Source of the DNA: Maridesulfovibrio salexigens DSM 2638
GTDB lineage: Bacteria > Desulfobacterota > Desulfovibrionia > Desulfovibrionales > Desulfovibrionaceae
Reading direction: 5' to 3'
DNA length: 64,000 nt
Assembly: GCF_000023445.1 (NCBI RefSeq)
Contig: NC_012881.1
Span: 3,923,501 to 3,987,500 of the forward strand
A program made the translations under genes and the position numbers. The notes beneath the pieces were generated by a model. The model did not search any database. It worked only from the letters and a program-made list of their open reading frames with translations, and had not been told where the DNA came from. Of the stretch, positions 19,174-27,152 are shown one piece after another (within the stretch, counting starts at the first letter, position 1; the number at the start of each line of letters is the position of its first letter).

Positions 19174-19300
19174 GGCAGTTGTTCCTCCTCGAACATTGTC
19201 CGGCAACTGCCTGCTGCCGCGTTCCGGTCTGCGAATGATGGTTGCTCCATCAGCCCATAAACCGGACACATTCCGCCATGATTCTGCTAAAGCAGCATGG
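19174..19300 (-). promoter_or_regulatory. Structured 5' leader of the APC permease (candidate cis-regulatory RNA)
   Basis: Three consecutive hairpins lie in the sigma54-driven leader, given here in transcript order. H1 spans 19300-19276 (CCATG/CATGG with inner CTGCT/AGCAG). H2 spans 19266-19223 (TCCGGT/ACCGGA with inner GATGG/CCATC). H3 spans 19211-19174 (GGCAGTT/AACTGCC with inner GTTC/GAAC). CGGCA and TGCCG at 19201-19219 can form a stem that is incompatible with H3, as in a switching RNA. It did not match the glycine, glutamine, TPP, cobalamin or guanidine-I consensus as I remember them. Confidence 0.45.
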
Positions 19301-19390
19301 CCCTCCTCTCCTTTGCAAAGAGCGAACGATATCTGTACACTTTCAATCAACCTGATTCAGCAGCCCTACCAAAAGCCGCTTCACCATTTT

Positions 19391-19406
19391 AGCAAACAGG
19401 GTGCCA
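19391..19406 (-). promoter_or_regulatory. Sigma54 promoter for the APC permease
   Basis: Minus-strand TGGCACCCTGTTTGCT matches the -24/-12 consensus TGGCAC-N5-TTGCW at every defined position, with GG-N10-GC spacing. Confidence 0.85.
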
Positions 19407-19427
19407 ATTCGTGAAATTCTTCACCAT

Positions 19428-19500
19428 CGATTTAATATTCAGAAATAACTGGTTATTTTTTTAGAATCATCATTATTACCAATAGCACCGATTTAATATT
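19428..19500. repeat. Direct repeat and inverted repeat between divergent sigma54 promoters
   Basis: CGATTTAATATT occurs at 19428-19439 and 19489-19500, 61 bp apart (about six helical turns). The inverted repeat AAATAAC-TG-GTTATTT lies between them at 19443-19458. Because the segment lies between two divergent sigma54 promoters, these are candidate enhancer sites for the activator encoded at 21124-22623. No matching copy was found before the GRE promoter. Confidence 0.4.
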
Positions 19501-19670
19501 TTTTTATTTTTCGAAAGTTTTTTTTCCTTTCTTATAAATTTCTTTAATTCTCCTAATCCACTTTCAAAAGCAGCCGATTACTCACCCGCGCAGAGGGAAT
19601 CATTGACTTAATCAATCAAATCAGGACGATACCCGAAAACATCCAATTTCATCATCCAAAATGGCTGAAA

Positions 19671-19686
19671 AGGCACTCCCTTTGCA
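19671..19686 (+). promoter_or_regulatory. Sigma54 promoter for DUF4125-TSUP genes
   Basis: AGGCACTCCCTTTGCA matches the -24/-12 consensus except for the first T, with correct GG-N10-GC spacing, and ends 39 bp before the DUF4125 start codon. Confidence 0.8.
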
Positions 19687-19725
19687 GTCCAAAAGATCGT
19701 TATTTTTTTCATTAAGGAGTCCCCC

Positions 19726-20286
19726 ATGGCCAAAGATAAACGTACCCAACTCATCGAACAGATTATTAAGCTGGAACTGGATATGTTCCTTGCCGTTAAC
19801 AACCGTGGCGGCACCTCACTTTGTCAGGAACGTCCGGAATCATTTCGCATAATGCGCAATATGACCCACTCGGTCCTCCCGTATGAGTACCTTGAATCCT
19901 ATCTTGCGGACCTTGAGCAAGCCGTAATCGACAAACGCAATCTCATGACCGAGAAATATGCGCTCATGGAAGGTCTCATCCCGAAACAGAACAACTCCCC
20001 GGCAATTACCGAAATCGTATCTATGGAAAGTGAGTGGCGCAAAGAAGTTGCCGCCCAGTTCCCTCGTTCAGTGCATCCTGACGGTCACCAGTCATTCTGC
20101 CTATATCTCGGCAGCGAACTGCAGACCTATTCCCCCAAAACCTTGGATATATATCTTGCCTACGCCCAGTCCGTGCAGGAAAAACACGGTAACCTCGTGC
20201 GCGAAAGATACGAAATACTTATGAGAATGCTGGGTTACGAATCCCTGACCCATTGTGAAGAATCCATAGCCAAGCCCGTAAAGTAA
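19726..20286 (+). CDS. DUF4125-family protein
   Basis: Soluble protein of 186 residues that I assign to DUF4125 from its pattern (LIEQIIKLELDMFLAVNN, then RPESFRIMRNMTHSVLPYEYLESYLADL). The family has no established biochemical role. It is mostly helical, with two conserved-looking Cys (residues 32 and 178 region) and no signal peptide. AAGGAG precedes the ATG. It lies immediately downstream of a sigma54 promoter and six bases before the TSUP permease gene, with the GRE activator and GRE beyond, so it is probably a component of the same catabolic pathway. A lyase, binding or chaperone role cannot be distinguished. Confidence 0.75.
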   Translation: MAKDKRTQLIEQIIKLELDMFLAVNNRGGTSLCQERPESFRIMRNMTHSVLPYEYLESYLADLEQAVIDKRNLMTEKYALMEGLIPKQNNSPAITEIVSMESEWRKEVAAQFPRSVHPDGHQSFCLYLGSELQTYSPKTLDIYLAYAQSVQEKHGNLVRERYEILMRMLGYESLTHCEESIAKPVK

Positions 20287-20292
20287 ATTTTC

Positions 20293-21027
20293 ATGTTTGA
20301 TTCACCCCACACCCTTGTATTCCTGCTCTGGCTGATCGGCGGATTTGTATCCGGGGTCAGCGGTATCGGCGGGGCCATGGTCGCTGTTCCGGCAGCGGCC
20401 ATGTTCATTCCCATGCAGGAGCTGGTGCCTCTTGCCTGCCTGCTGAACGTAATCATGGACGGATCCATCGCTGCCATGCATTTCCGTCATTGCCGTTGGC
20501 CTGCACTCAAACCGCTTTTGGTCGGGTCCGTTCCCGGAGCCTTTGCCGGACTGTATATCCTGACCTTCGTTTCCAGCTCCATCCTGCAAGGAGCCGTTGG
20601 TGCGCTGCTCATCTACTATGTGTACTGGCAGCTGACCTTCAAGGTCGAGAAAACTCACCCGGAATCATGGTCGCGAGGCAGTGCCGCCGGATTCGGGGCC
20701 AGTCTGCTCGGCACCGCCATATCCTTTGACGGGCCGCCCATCGGAGCCTACGGACTCTACGTTGGCTGGCAGCCGCGCGTTTTCCTCGGCACCCTCGGCG
20801 TATTCTTCGTAATCAGGGCCACCTTTACCTGCGTACTCCAAGCCGGGGCCGGACTGATCACACCCACGGTAATCGATTACGCCATCTACGGAGCACCGGC
20901 TACGCTCATCGGAACCATGCTGTCCTTTCCGGTAATCAAGCACATCAATCAGGACCTGTTCCGCAAAGTGCTCATGACCGTAATCGCTTTAGCGGGTGTA
21001 GTTTGTTTAATCAGATCCTTTCTGTAA
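20293..21027 (+). CDS. TSUP (TauE/SafE) family permease
   Basis: Inner-membrane protein of 244 residues with about seven or eight membrane segments, starting FLLWLIGGFVSGVSGIGGAM, the glycine-rich TSUP signature. A related motif in the second half (LLGTAISFDGPPIGAYGLY) reflects the internal duplication of the family. Characterised relatives export sulfite, sulfoacetate or other sulfonates, or move organic anions. In this operon it could export a product of the GRE pathway such as sulfite or a carboxylate, but the sequence does not decide. It is cotranscribed with DUF4125 (6-bp gap) and followed by a REP-like hairpin element. Confidence 0.82.
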   Translation: MFDSPHTLVFLLWLIGGFVSGVSGIGGAMVAVPAAAMFIPMQELVPLACLLNVIMDGSIAAMHFRHCRWPALKPLLVGSVPGAFAGLYILTFVSSSILQGAVGALLIYYVYWQLTFKVEKTHPESWSRGSAAGFGASLLGTAISFDGPPIGAYGLYVGWQPRVFLGTLGVFFVIRATFTCVLQAGAGLITPTVIDYAIYGAPATLIGTMLSFPVIKHINQDLFRKVLMTVIALAGVVCLIRSFL

Positions 21028-21032
21028 ATTAC

Positions 21033-21127
21033 CCCGGCGAAGCCCTAATAAAATTTTTAGGAGAGTCCAGAGAACCCTTTTCCAAAAGGGTTCTTTGGTC
21101 CCCGAAGGGCCGCCGGAGGCATCCTAA
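21033..21127. repeat. REP-like dispersed repeat, copy 1
   Basis: Begins GGCGAAGCCCTAATAAAATT, contains the hairpin AGAACCCTTTT-CC-AAAAGGGTTCT, and ends with GGGCCGCCGGAGGC. It resembles the copy at 25590-25673 in order and sequence. Located between convergent genes, it could act as a bidirectional terminator. Confidence 0.7.
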
Positions 21128-22623
21128 TAATCGTCCTCGATTCCAAGCTGCTGAATCTTGTAGCGCAAACCGGCTCCGGTTATCTGCATAATCCGGGCGG
21201 CCTTGGCAACATTACCGCCCGTTACTTTAAGCACATTCCTGATGCACTCGGTCTCATACTGCTGCACACAGCTTTTGAGCGGCACCACGCTGTTGCGCTT
21301 GATCATATTGTAATCAAAAAAATTCTTTCCAAGCATAGAATCATTAACCTGCTGCGGAGCCGCCACTTCAGAATGCGGAGCAGTTGGCATGAATGATTTC
21401 GCGCAAGCTTCACGAAAATGACGGGGCAGATTATCCACGCCAATGGAAGTGCGACTGCCCAGCAAAGCCAGACTACCCTCAATAACATGCAATAATTCAC
21501 GCACGTTACCGGGCCAATCATAATCAAGAAACATCTGCACCACGTCCGGCTCTACCCCGATCAAACCGGGGGAAATTGTCTGCTCCGAACGGGCAATGAA
21601 AGAGCGGATAAGCACAGCCAGATCTTCCTTGCGCTCCCGCAATGGAGGAATAGCAAGACCAACCACAGCCAGACGATAAAAAAGGTCACTGCGCAGAATG
21701 CCTTCACTTACAGCATTGAGAGGTGCTTCGTTAAGAATGCTGATTACCCGCACATCCACGGGGATTTCCTTTTGCGAACCGAGCCTGCGCACACGCTTTT
21801 CCTGCAAGACACGCAAAAGCTTGGCCTGTAAGCCCAGAGGCATGGAATTAAGCTCATCAAGCAGCAAAGTCCCGCCGTTGGCTTCCTCAAACAGACCGGG
21901 TTTGTCAGGGGCATCGGTGTAAGCACCTTTTGAGGTACCGAAAAGGATTGCTTCGAGCAGGTTTTCAGGGATGGCTGCGCAGTTCTCGGCAATGAAAGGC
22001 TTCTCGCGGCGATCACTCTCCATGTGGATGGCCTGTGCAAAAACTTCCTTACCGGTGCCGCTCTCACCCCAGATCATGACATGAGAAGAAGACTTGGCAG
22101 CAGTGCGGGCCTCGGCCAGTACTTCACGCAGGGAATCATCCTCACCGACAAGGGAGTCAAAGGTATAATAGGTGTAATCTTTATCGCGGGATGCAGCCTT
22201 GCGAGATCTTTTATTGCTACCGCCCAAAGGTACGGAACCGGTCCAAAGAGTAAAGGTAATAACCCCGTCCTTGCGCCCCTGATCATAGAGAGGAAAGAAA
22301 TCGGAAACAGTACCGGCAAGGTAATTATTGGTGGTCTTGTAGAGATAGCTTTTGCGCAGGATGGGTTCACTCTTGCGCAGACATTCCACAGTTGGAATGC
22401 AATCCAATTCATGGGGCACGTAAAGCTTGGTAATATGCTGCCCTTCCACATGGATTCGATTAAATCCGTCCGCCCTGCGCTGGATGGGATTCATATACTC
22501 GCAGTAACCTTCTGCATTCACAACCGCCACGCCAAGCCCCAGATCATCCCAGATGGCCGTCATCTCAGGAGTGAGCATACTCCGGCGGCTGACATTAAAA
22601 AACTTGTCCTTGCTAAAATACAT
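21124..22623 (-). CDS. Sigma54-dependent PAS-AAA+-Fis activator of the GRE locus
   Basis: Enhancer-binding protein of 499 residues. A PAS-like sensor at about 15-125 (MNPIQRRADGFNRI) is followed by an AAA+ domain at about 160-400 and a C-terminal Fis-type helix-turn-helix (GGNVAKAARIMQITGAGLRYKI). Walker A is GESGTGKE, Walker B is GGTLLLDEL, and the arginine finger region is PPLRERKEDL. The sigma54-contact loop reads GAYTDA instead of GAFTGA. The F-to-Y change is common and functional; Asp in place of the second Gly is unusual. It is divergent from the GRE, and three sigma54 promoters surround it, so it very likely controls them all in response to a small molecule sensed by the PAS domain. 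Confidence 0.9.
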   Translation of the reverse strand: MYFSKDKFFNVSRRSMLTPEMTAIWDDLGLGVAVVNAEGYCEYMNPIQRRADGFNRIHVEGQHITKLYVPHELDCIPTVECLRKSEPILRKSYLYKTTNNYLAGTVSDFFPLYDQGRKDGVITFTLWTGSVPLGGSNKRSRKAASRDKDYTYYTFDSLVGEDDSLREVLAEARTAAKSSSHVMIWGESGTGKEVFAQAIHMESDRREKPFIAENCAAIPENLLEAILFGTSKGAYTDAPDKPGLFEEANGGTLLLDELNSMPLGLQAKLLRVLQEKRVRRLGSQKEIPVDVRVISILNEAPLNAVSEGILRSDLFYRLAVVGLAIPPLRERKEDLAVLIRSFIARSEQTISPGLIGVEPDVVQMFLDYDWPGNVRELLHVIEGSLALLGSRTSIGVDNLPRHFREACAKSFMPTAPHSEVAAPQQVNDSMLGKNFFDYNMIKRNSVVPLKSCVQQYETECIRNVLKVTGGNVAKAARIMQITGAGLRYKIQQLGIEDDY

Positions 22624-22797
22624 TTTTCACAACCTCTCTCTTTACCCGGTAAAGCCGGACTTTGCTTGAATCTCCGGCTGCTGATTGGGTCGATAAATAA
22701 AAAAATATTTTTTAGCAAACCAAAATTTCTTTTAAAAAAGAAAAATTTCTTTCTTTTCGTGTTTTCTGACACTCCATATTTACTTTCTTGATTGTGA

Positions 22798-22818
22798 GCA
22801 ATTAAACACTATAATTGC
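22798..22818. promoter_or_regulatory. Inverted repeat upstream of the GRE promoter
   Basis: GCAATTA-N7-TAATTGC is a perfect 7-bp inverted repeat about 40 bp upstream of the -24 element and between the divergent activator and GRE genes. It is a candidate activator site, although enhancers usually lie somewhat further away. Confidence 0.35.
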
Positions 22819-22856
22819 AGTGTGTTGTATACATTTTTCATCTCAAAAAACATCTC

Positions 22857-22873
22857 TGGCACAGCCCGTGCTA
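22857..22873 (+). promoter_or_regulatory. Sigma54 promoter for the GRE
   Basis: TGGCACAGCCCGTGCTA has a perfect -24 element and a -12 GC with correct spacing (GG-N10-GC), 84 bp before the GRE start codon. Confidence 0.8.
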
Positions 22874-22956
22874 GTGACGAAATTAACAAGCGAGCGAATC
22901 GCACTTTCAATCTACCTAAAAGACCAAAAACAATAGCACAATCACAGGAGATGGAA

Positions 22957-25410
22957 ATGAATACTACTCTGTCTGCAAAAGAAGAACCCCAGACTGCCGC
23001 AGGTTACGGCATCAATTGGGATACAGCTGAAGACCGCGTCAAAGAACTTAAAGATTTTCTCATGAACGCTCCCCAGATCATGGATCCCGAGCGTCTCAAG
23101 TTCCTGAACGAAGTATATGAAAAACATCAGGGTGAACCTGTAGTATATATCCGCGCCAAAGTTTTCGAACGCGTACTGACCCACAAAAAAATATTTCTCG
23201 ACGGCAACCCCATCGTAGGTACCCTTACAGGTGTCCGCGCAGGTGTATACGCATACCCTGAATGGAACGTCTCCTGGATCAAAGAAGAAATGCAGATGGC
23301 CAAAATGGCCTCTCTCGGCGAAATGAAAATTCCCGCAGAGACTCAGGAACTGCTCGAAAAGACCTACAAGCTCTGGAAAGGCCGCACCTGCATCGACCAG
23401 AACAACACCATGTACAAGGAAAAATACGGCGAAAGCGCTAAGAAGTACGCCAAAGCAGGCATGTACTACGAAAACGTTTCCGTTGCTTCCGGTTCCGGTA
23501 TTGCCGACTACGGTCTGGTACTGAACAAAGGTATCCGCCATCTCATCGAAGAAGTTCGTACCCGTCTCACCGAGACCCCGAACATCCTTGCAAACAGGGA
23601 CAAAATCGATCTCTACCGTTCCATGCTGATCACCTTTGACGCGGTAATCAAACACTCCCACCGCTACGCTGATCTCGCAGAACAGACCGCAGCAGATGAG
23701 TCCGATCCTAAAGTAAAAGCAGAACTGCTCGAAATCGCAGAAATCTGCCGCCGCGTTCCCGAACACCCGGCCCGCAACTTCCGTGAAGCTATCCAGTCCT
23801 TCTGGTTCACCCACCTCTGCGTGGCAACCGAGCAGATGGCTTGCGCTGTTTCCCCCGGTCGTTACGGTCAGTACATGTACCCCTTCTTCAAGAAAGACAT
23901 TGATGAAGGCAATCTGACCCGTGAACAGGTTCTGACCATGCTCAAGTTCCAGTGGATTCGTCACCTCGAACTGGGCGAATATCAGGGTAACTCCTACGCA
24001 CTGACCCTTTCCGGTCACACCGGACAGTCCATGACCATCGGCGGCGTAGACAAAGACGGCAACGATGCTTCCACCGAACTGGAAGAGCTCATGCTCGAAA
24101 CCCAGATTCAGATGAAGAGCATTCAGCCTACCCTGACCCTGCTTTACCATCCGAAACTCAAAGAATCCTACATGCAGAAAGTTGTTGAGTGCATCCGCGG
24201 CGGTTCCGGCCAGCCCCAGATCCTGAACAACAACGTAGTTATCCAGCGTACCCTTGCCCGTTTCGCACAGTACCCTGACGGTATCACCCTTGAAGATGCA
24301 CGTAACTGCGGTAACTACGGCTGCGTATCCACCGGCGTTTGCGGCAAAGGCAGCTTCATCACTCAGGAAGATCAGCCCTGCCTCGCAAAAGTAGTCGAAC
24401 TGGTGCTCAACAACGGAAAATGCCCCGTGACCAAGAAAATGGTCGGCGCAGAAACCGGTGATCCCACTACCTTCGAAACTTTTGAAGACCTCTACGAAGG
24501 AGTAAAAGGACAGCTGGACAACCTGTTCCGCATCTCCCGTGCTCACTCCGATCTCAGCCAGATGGCACGCCTGCAGGTTGTACCGAGCGTATTCCGCTCC
24601 GCTATGTACGATGGCTGCATTGAGAAAGGTATGTGCGAAGAAGCAGGCGGAACCCGCTACCCGCAGGTTAACCCCATCATGACCGCAGGTGTTGACGCTG
24701 CCAACTCCATCCTCGCCATCAAGCACCTTGTATACGACACCAAGGCTGTAACCATGGAAGAGCTGATTCAGGCACTTAAAGCCAACTTCGAAGGTTACGA
24801 AGAACTGCGCCAGATGTGCTTCGATGCTCCCAAACACGGTAACGACTACGAAGACGTACAGGCATTCGTACAGCGTTTCTACCGCGATGTTGACGCAATT
24901 CACCATGCTCAGGGACCGGACTGCTTCGGACAGCGCACCCCGCTCGATGCTTACTCCCTGTCCTACCACAACTACTTCGGCGGCATGATGGGCGCACTGC
25001 CCAACGGCCGTAAAGCAGGCGTGGCTCTTACCGACGGCAGTGTTTCCGCAATGCCCGGTACTGACAAGGAAGGTATCACCGCACTGATCAAGTCCGGTGC
25101 TGAAGCAATCGACACAGTCCGCTACGGCGCGAACCACTTCAACGTGAAGTTCTCCCCCTCCGTGCTGGAAGGTCCTCAGGGTGCTAAGACTCTGATCTCC
25201 CTGATCAAGACCTACTGCGACTTCGGCGGCTCCCACATCCAGTTCAACTGCGTAAGCTCCGATACCCTGAAAGATGCGCAGCAAAACCCGCAGGACTACT
25301 CCGACCTCATCGTCCGTGTTGCAGGCTTCAGTGCCTACTTCACCAGACTGGACTGCGGCGTACAGAACGAAATCATCAAACGTACTGAATACGACGCAGG
25401 TCGTTGCTAG
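22957..25410 (+). CDS. Glycyl radical enzyme of unknown substrate (Cys-Val-Ser active site)
   Basis: Large glycyl radical enzyme of 817 residues from the ATG at 22957, chosen because AGGAG ends six bases before it; a second in-frame ATG at 22951 touches the Shine-Dalgarno. The C-terminal radical loop RVAGFSAYF gives Gly790, 27 residues from the end. The thiyl-radical cysteine is Cys456 in NYGCVSTG. In dehydratases, decarboxylases and C-S/C-N lyases of this superfamily the motif is G-C-X-E with Glu as general base; here that position is Ser458. Pyruvate formate-lyase has two adjacent Cys, which are absent. The enzyme is therefore not a standard diol/choline/isethionate eliminase nor a PFL. It could be a radical-addition (X-succinate-synthase-like) type or a new group. 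Confidence 0.88.
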   Translation: MNTTLSAKEEPQTAAGYGINWDTAEDRVKELKDFLMNAPQIMDPERLKFLNEVYEKHQGEPVVYIRAKVFERVLTHKKIFLDGNPIVGTLTGVRAGVYAYPEWNVSWIKEEMQMAKMASLGEMKIPAETQELLEKTYKLWKGRTCIDQNNTMYKEKYGESAKKYAKAGMYYENVSVASGSGIADYGLVLNKGIRHLIEEVRTRLTETPNILANRDKIDLYRSMLITFDAVIKHSHRYADLAEQTAADESDPKVKAELLEIAEICRRVPEHPARNFREAIQSFWFTHLCVATEQMACAVSPGRYGQYMYPFFKKDIDEGNLTREQVLTMLKFQWIRHLELGEYQGNSYALTLSGHTGQSMTIGGVDKDGNDASTELEELMLETQIQMKSIQPTLTLLYHPKLKESYMQKVVECIRGGSGQPQILNNNVVIQRTLARFAQYPDGITLEDARNCGNYGCVSTGVCGKGSFITQEDQPCLAKVVELVLNNGKCPVTKKMVGAETGDPTTFETFEDLYEGVKGQLDNLFRISRAHSDLSQMARLQVVPSVFRSAMYDGCIEKGMCEEAGGTRYPQVNPIMTAGVDAANSILAIKHLVYDTKAVTMEELIQALKANFEGYEELRQMCFDAPKHGNDYEDVQAFVQRFYRDVDAIHHAQGPDCFGQRTPLDAYSLSYHNYFGGMMGALPNGRKAGVALTDGSVSAMPGTDKEGITALIKSGAEAIDTVRYGANHFNVKFSPSVLEGPQGAKTLISLIKTYCDFGGSHIQFNCVSSDTLKDAQQNPQDYSDLIVRVAGFSAYFTRLDCGVQNEIIKRTEYDAGRC

Positions 25411-25442
25411 ATATGATGCGCTAACGCGCTTTTGATAGAAGA

Positions 25443-25512
25443 TTTCGCCTCCGGCGGCCAAAGGGTCCGCGACCCTTTGGAATCCCGATTAGGGCTTTGC
25501 CGCCGGGGGCGA
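25443..25512. repeat. REP-like dispersed repeat, copy 2 (inverted)
   Basis: Read on the minus strand it has the same order as copies 1 and 3: GGCAAAGCCCTAAT, then the hairpin CAAAGGGTCGCGGACCCTTTG, then GCCGCCGGAGGCG. It lies 33 bp after the GRE stop codon. Confidence 0.65.
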
Positions 25513-25589
25513 TTAATCAAACATAATTTTTAAAACCGTTTTCCCACATAAGGCCGGACTGGATCATAGCAGAATCGACCTTACAACAA

Positions 25590-25673
25590 GGCGAAGCCCT
25601 AATAAAAGTTTTTGGGATTCTTAAACCCTTTTCACAAAAAGGGTTTAAGGCTCCCGGCAGGGTCGCCGAAGGC
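25590..25673. repeat. REP-like dispersed repeat, copy 3
   Basis: GGCGAAGCCCTAATAAAAGT, then the hairpin AAACCCTTTT-CACA-AAAAGGGTTT, then GGGTCGCCGAAGGC. It ends 12 bp before the activase gene. Copies 2 and 3 are inverted relative to each other and could form a larger structure between GRE and activase messages. Confidence 0.7.
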
Positions 25674-25685
25674 AAGGATGCTACT

Positions 25686-26579
25686 ATGTCACAAGGAATG
25701 ATCTACAATATTCAGCGTATGTCACTTCATGACGGACCGGGACTGCGCACCACCGTTTTCCTGAAAGGCTGTCCGCTGACCTGCTTATGGTGCAGCAACC
25801 CCGAATCACAGCAGGTAAAAGCGCAGATGATGTGCTTTACCGACCTGTGCACCGGATGTGGAAAATGCGCTGAAGTCTGTCCCAACGATGCCGTCATTGA
25901 GATTGAAGGCAGGTTCGGGCGCGACACTGAAAAGTGCACCAACTGCGGGGCATGTACTGAGAACTGCGCGGGCAAGGCCCGTGAAATGTCCGGCAAGATC
26001 ATGACCGTTGAAGAAGTTATGGATGTTGTCCGCAAAGACGCACTTTTCTACGACAACTCCGGTGGCGGGGTGACTTTCGGCGGAGGCGAACCGACCTCCG
26101 GCGGACAATTCTTCCTTGATATGGTCGAAGCAGCGGTAAATGAAGGCTACCACGTGACCGTAGATACCTGCGGTTACTGTCCCGAAGAACGTTTCGATAA
26201 GACCATTAAACTGGCAGATCTCTTCCTGTTTGACTGCAAGCACATGAATCCGGAAGAGCACAAGAAACTGACCGGGGTGGATAACGCAATCATCCTCCGC
26301 AACATGGGTGCGGCACTTTCCTCAGGCAAGGAAGTGCGCATCCGCATGCCGCTTATGCCGGAGATGAACGACTCCGAAGAAAACATAGCAGCCATGGCTG
26401 AATTCCTGAAAGGATACGGACGGGACAAGGTGGAAGTAATGCCCTGCCACGCATTCGGCCGCAATAAGTACGCTGCATTGGGCTGGAAATATAAAATGGA
26501 CCGGGAATACACCCCGGAACAATTGGATGTGGTTTTCAAACGCTTTGCCGATCACGGCTTGAAAACCGAGATCATCTAG
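25686..26579 (+). CDS. Glycyl radical enzyme activase (radical SAM, 8Fe ferredoxin insert)
   Basis: Radical S-adenosylmethionine enzyme of 297 residues that abstracts hydrogen from the GRE glycine. The cluster motif CPLTCLWC supplies Cys29, Cys33 and Cys36. It is followed by a ferredoxin-like insert at about 50-100 with two four-Cys sets (CTGCGKCAEVC and CTNCGACTENC), as found in activases of GREs other than pyruvate formate-lyase. FGGGEPTSGGQF is the SAM-binding region. It lies 275 bp after the GRE, with two REP-like elements between and no evident promoter, so it is probably read through from the GRE promoter at reduced level. Confidence 0.93.
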   Translation: MSQGMIYNIQRMSLHDGPGLRTTVFLKGCPLTCLWCSNPESQQVKAQMMCFTDLCTGCGKCAEVCPNDAVIEIEGRFGRDTEKCTNCGACTENCAGKAREMSGKIMTVEEVMDVVRKDALFYDNSGGGVTFGGGEPTSGGQFFLDMVEAAVNEGYHVTVDTCGYCPEERFDKTIKLADLFLFDCKHMNPEEHKKLTGVDNAIILRNMGAALSSGKEVRIRMPLMPEMNDSEENIAAMAEFLKGYGRDKVEVMPCHAFGRNKYAALGWKYKMDREYTPEQLDVVFKRFADHGLKTEII

Positions 26580-26600
26580 TTTTTTTTACGGCGCAAAGAA

Positions 26601-27128
26601 ATGAACTGTTCAATGACTGAAAAGCTGATCTGCGAATCCACCGGGCGCAATGCCAAGGAGCTTTACGGTAGCGATGCTATGTGCTGTTCCGAAGCTGTGT
26701 TCTGGACCATCAATCATGAATTCGGCGGAGGTCTGAGCAAAGAAACAGCAATTGCGCTGAGCAAAGGTTTCTGCGGCGGTATCGGTGACGCAGGCTGTAT
26801 CTGCGGAGCCCTGTCCGGCGCGGTTATGGGGTTATCCCTGATCCTCGGCAAAGGTCCACTCCCCGCTGGCGAGGATCAGGTTCGTTCCCTTTCCAAAGAA
26901 CTGCACGACCGCTTTATGGCTGAACACGGATCAGTCTGCTGCCGTATCTTAAGCCGGGACCGCGACCATGAAGCAGAAACCAAAGGCGTATGCCTTGATT
27001 ATGTAGAGTCCGCAGCATCCATCTGCACCCATTTGCTCCTTACCCCGGAAGCAGTGGTTCAGAATGAAGAATGCGACTCCACACCGTTCATGAAAGACTC
27101 AACAGCGGGTCAAACCGCTTTGATATAA
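26601..27128 (+). CDS. C_GCAxxG_C_C family protein
   Basis: Cys-rich protein of 175 residues with the family signature: CCSEAVFWTIN near residue 28, then GFCGGIGDAGCICGALSGAVMGL at about 55-78, then CCR near 115 and CLDY/ICTH at about 133-146. The conserved Cys set is thought to bind a metal cluster or act in redox, but no function is established. The gene is 21 bp after the activase and 24 bp before the selenoprotein, so it is in the same operon. A role in cluster assembly for the activase or as a redox partner is a reasonable guess. The start at 26601 (MNCSMTEK) is favoured, with a second ATG four codons on. Confidence 0.85.
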   Translation: MNCSMTEKLICESTGRNAKELYGSDAMCCSEAVFWTINHEFGGGLSKETAIALSKGFCGGIGDAGCICGALSGAVMGLSLILGKGPLPAGEDQVRSLSKELHDRFMAEHGSVCCRILSRDRDHEAETKGVCLDYVESAASICTHLLLTPEAVVQNEECDSTPFMKDSTAGQTALI

Positions 27129-27152
27129 TCAAAACATTAATGGAGAGAGAAT

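Noticed and set aside
19131-19330. Glycine, glutamine or TPP riboswitch before the APC permease
   Set aside because: Conserved cores such as CTCTCAGG, the GGAAGUAGG-type element or CUGAGA...ACCUGA are absent; only generic hairpins were found.
22957-25410. Annotation of the GRE as pyruvate formate-lyase
   Set aside because: The adjacent Cys-Cys active site is missing, and the activase has the ferredoxin insert not found in PFL activase.
22942-25461. Minus-strand open frame of about 839 codons opposite the GRE gene
   Set aside because: It is the antisense shadow of a GC-skewed, strongly coded gene; it has no family features and runs against the GRE radical and Cys motifs on the other strand.
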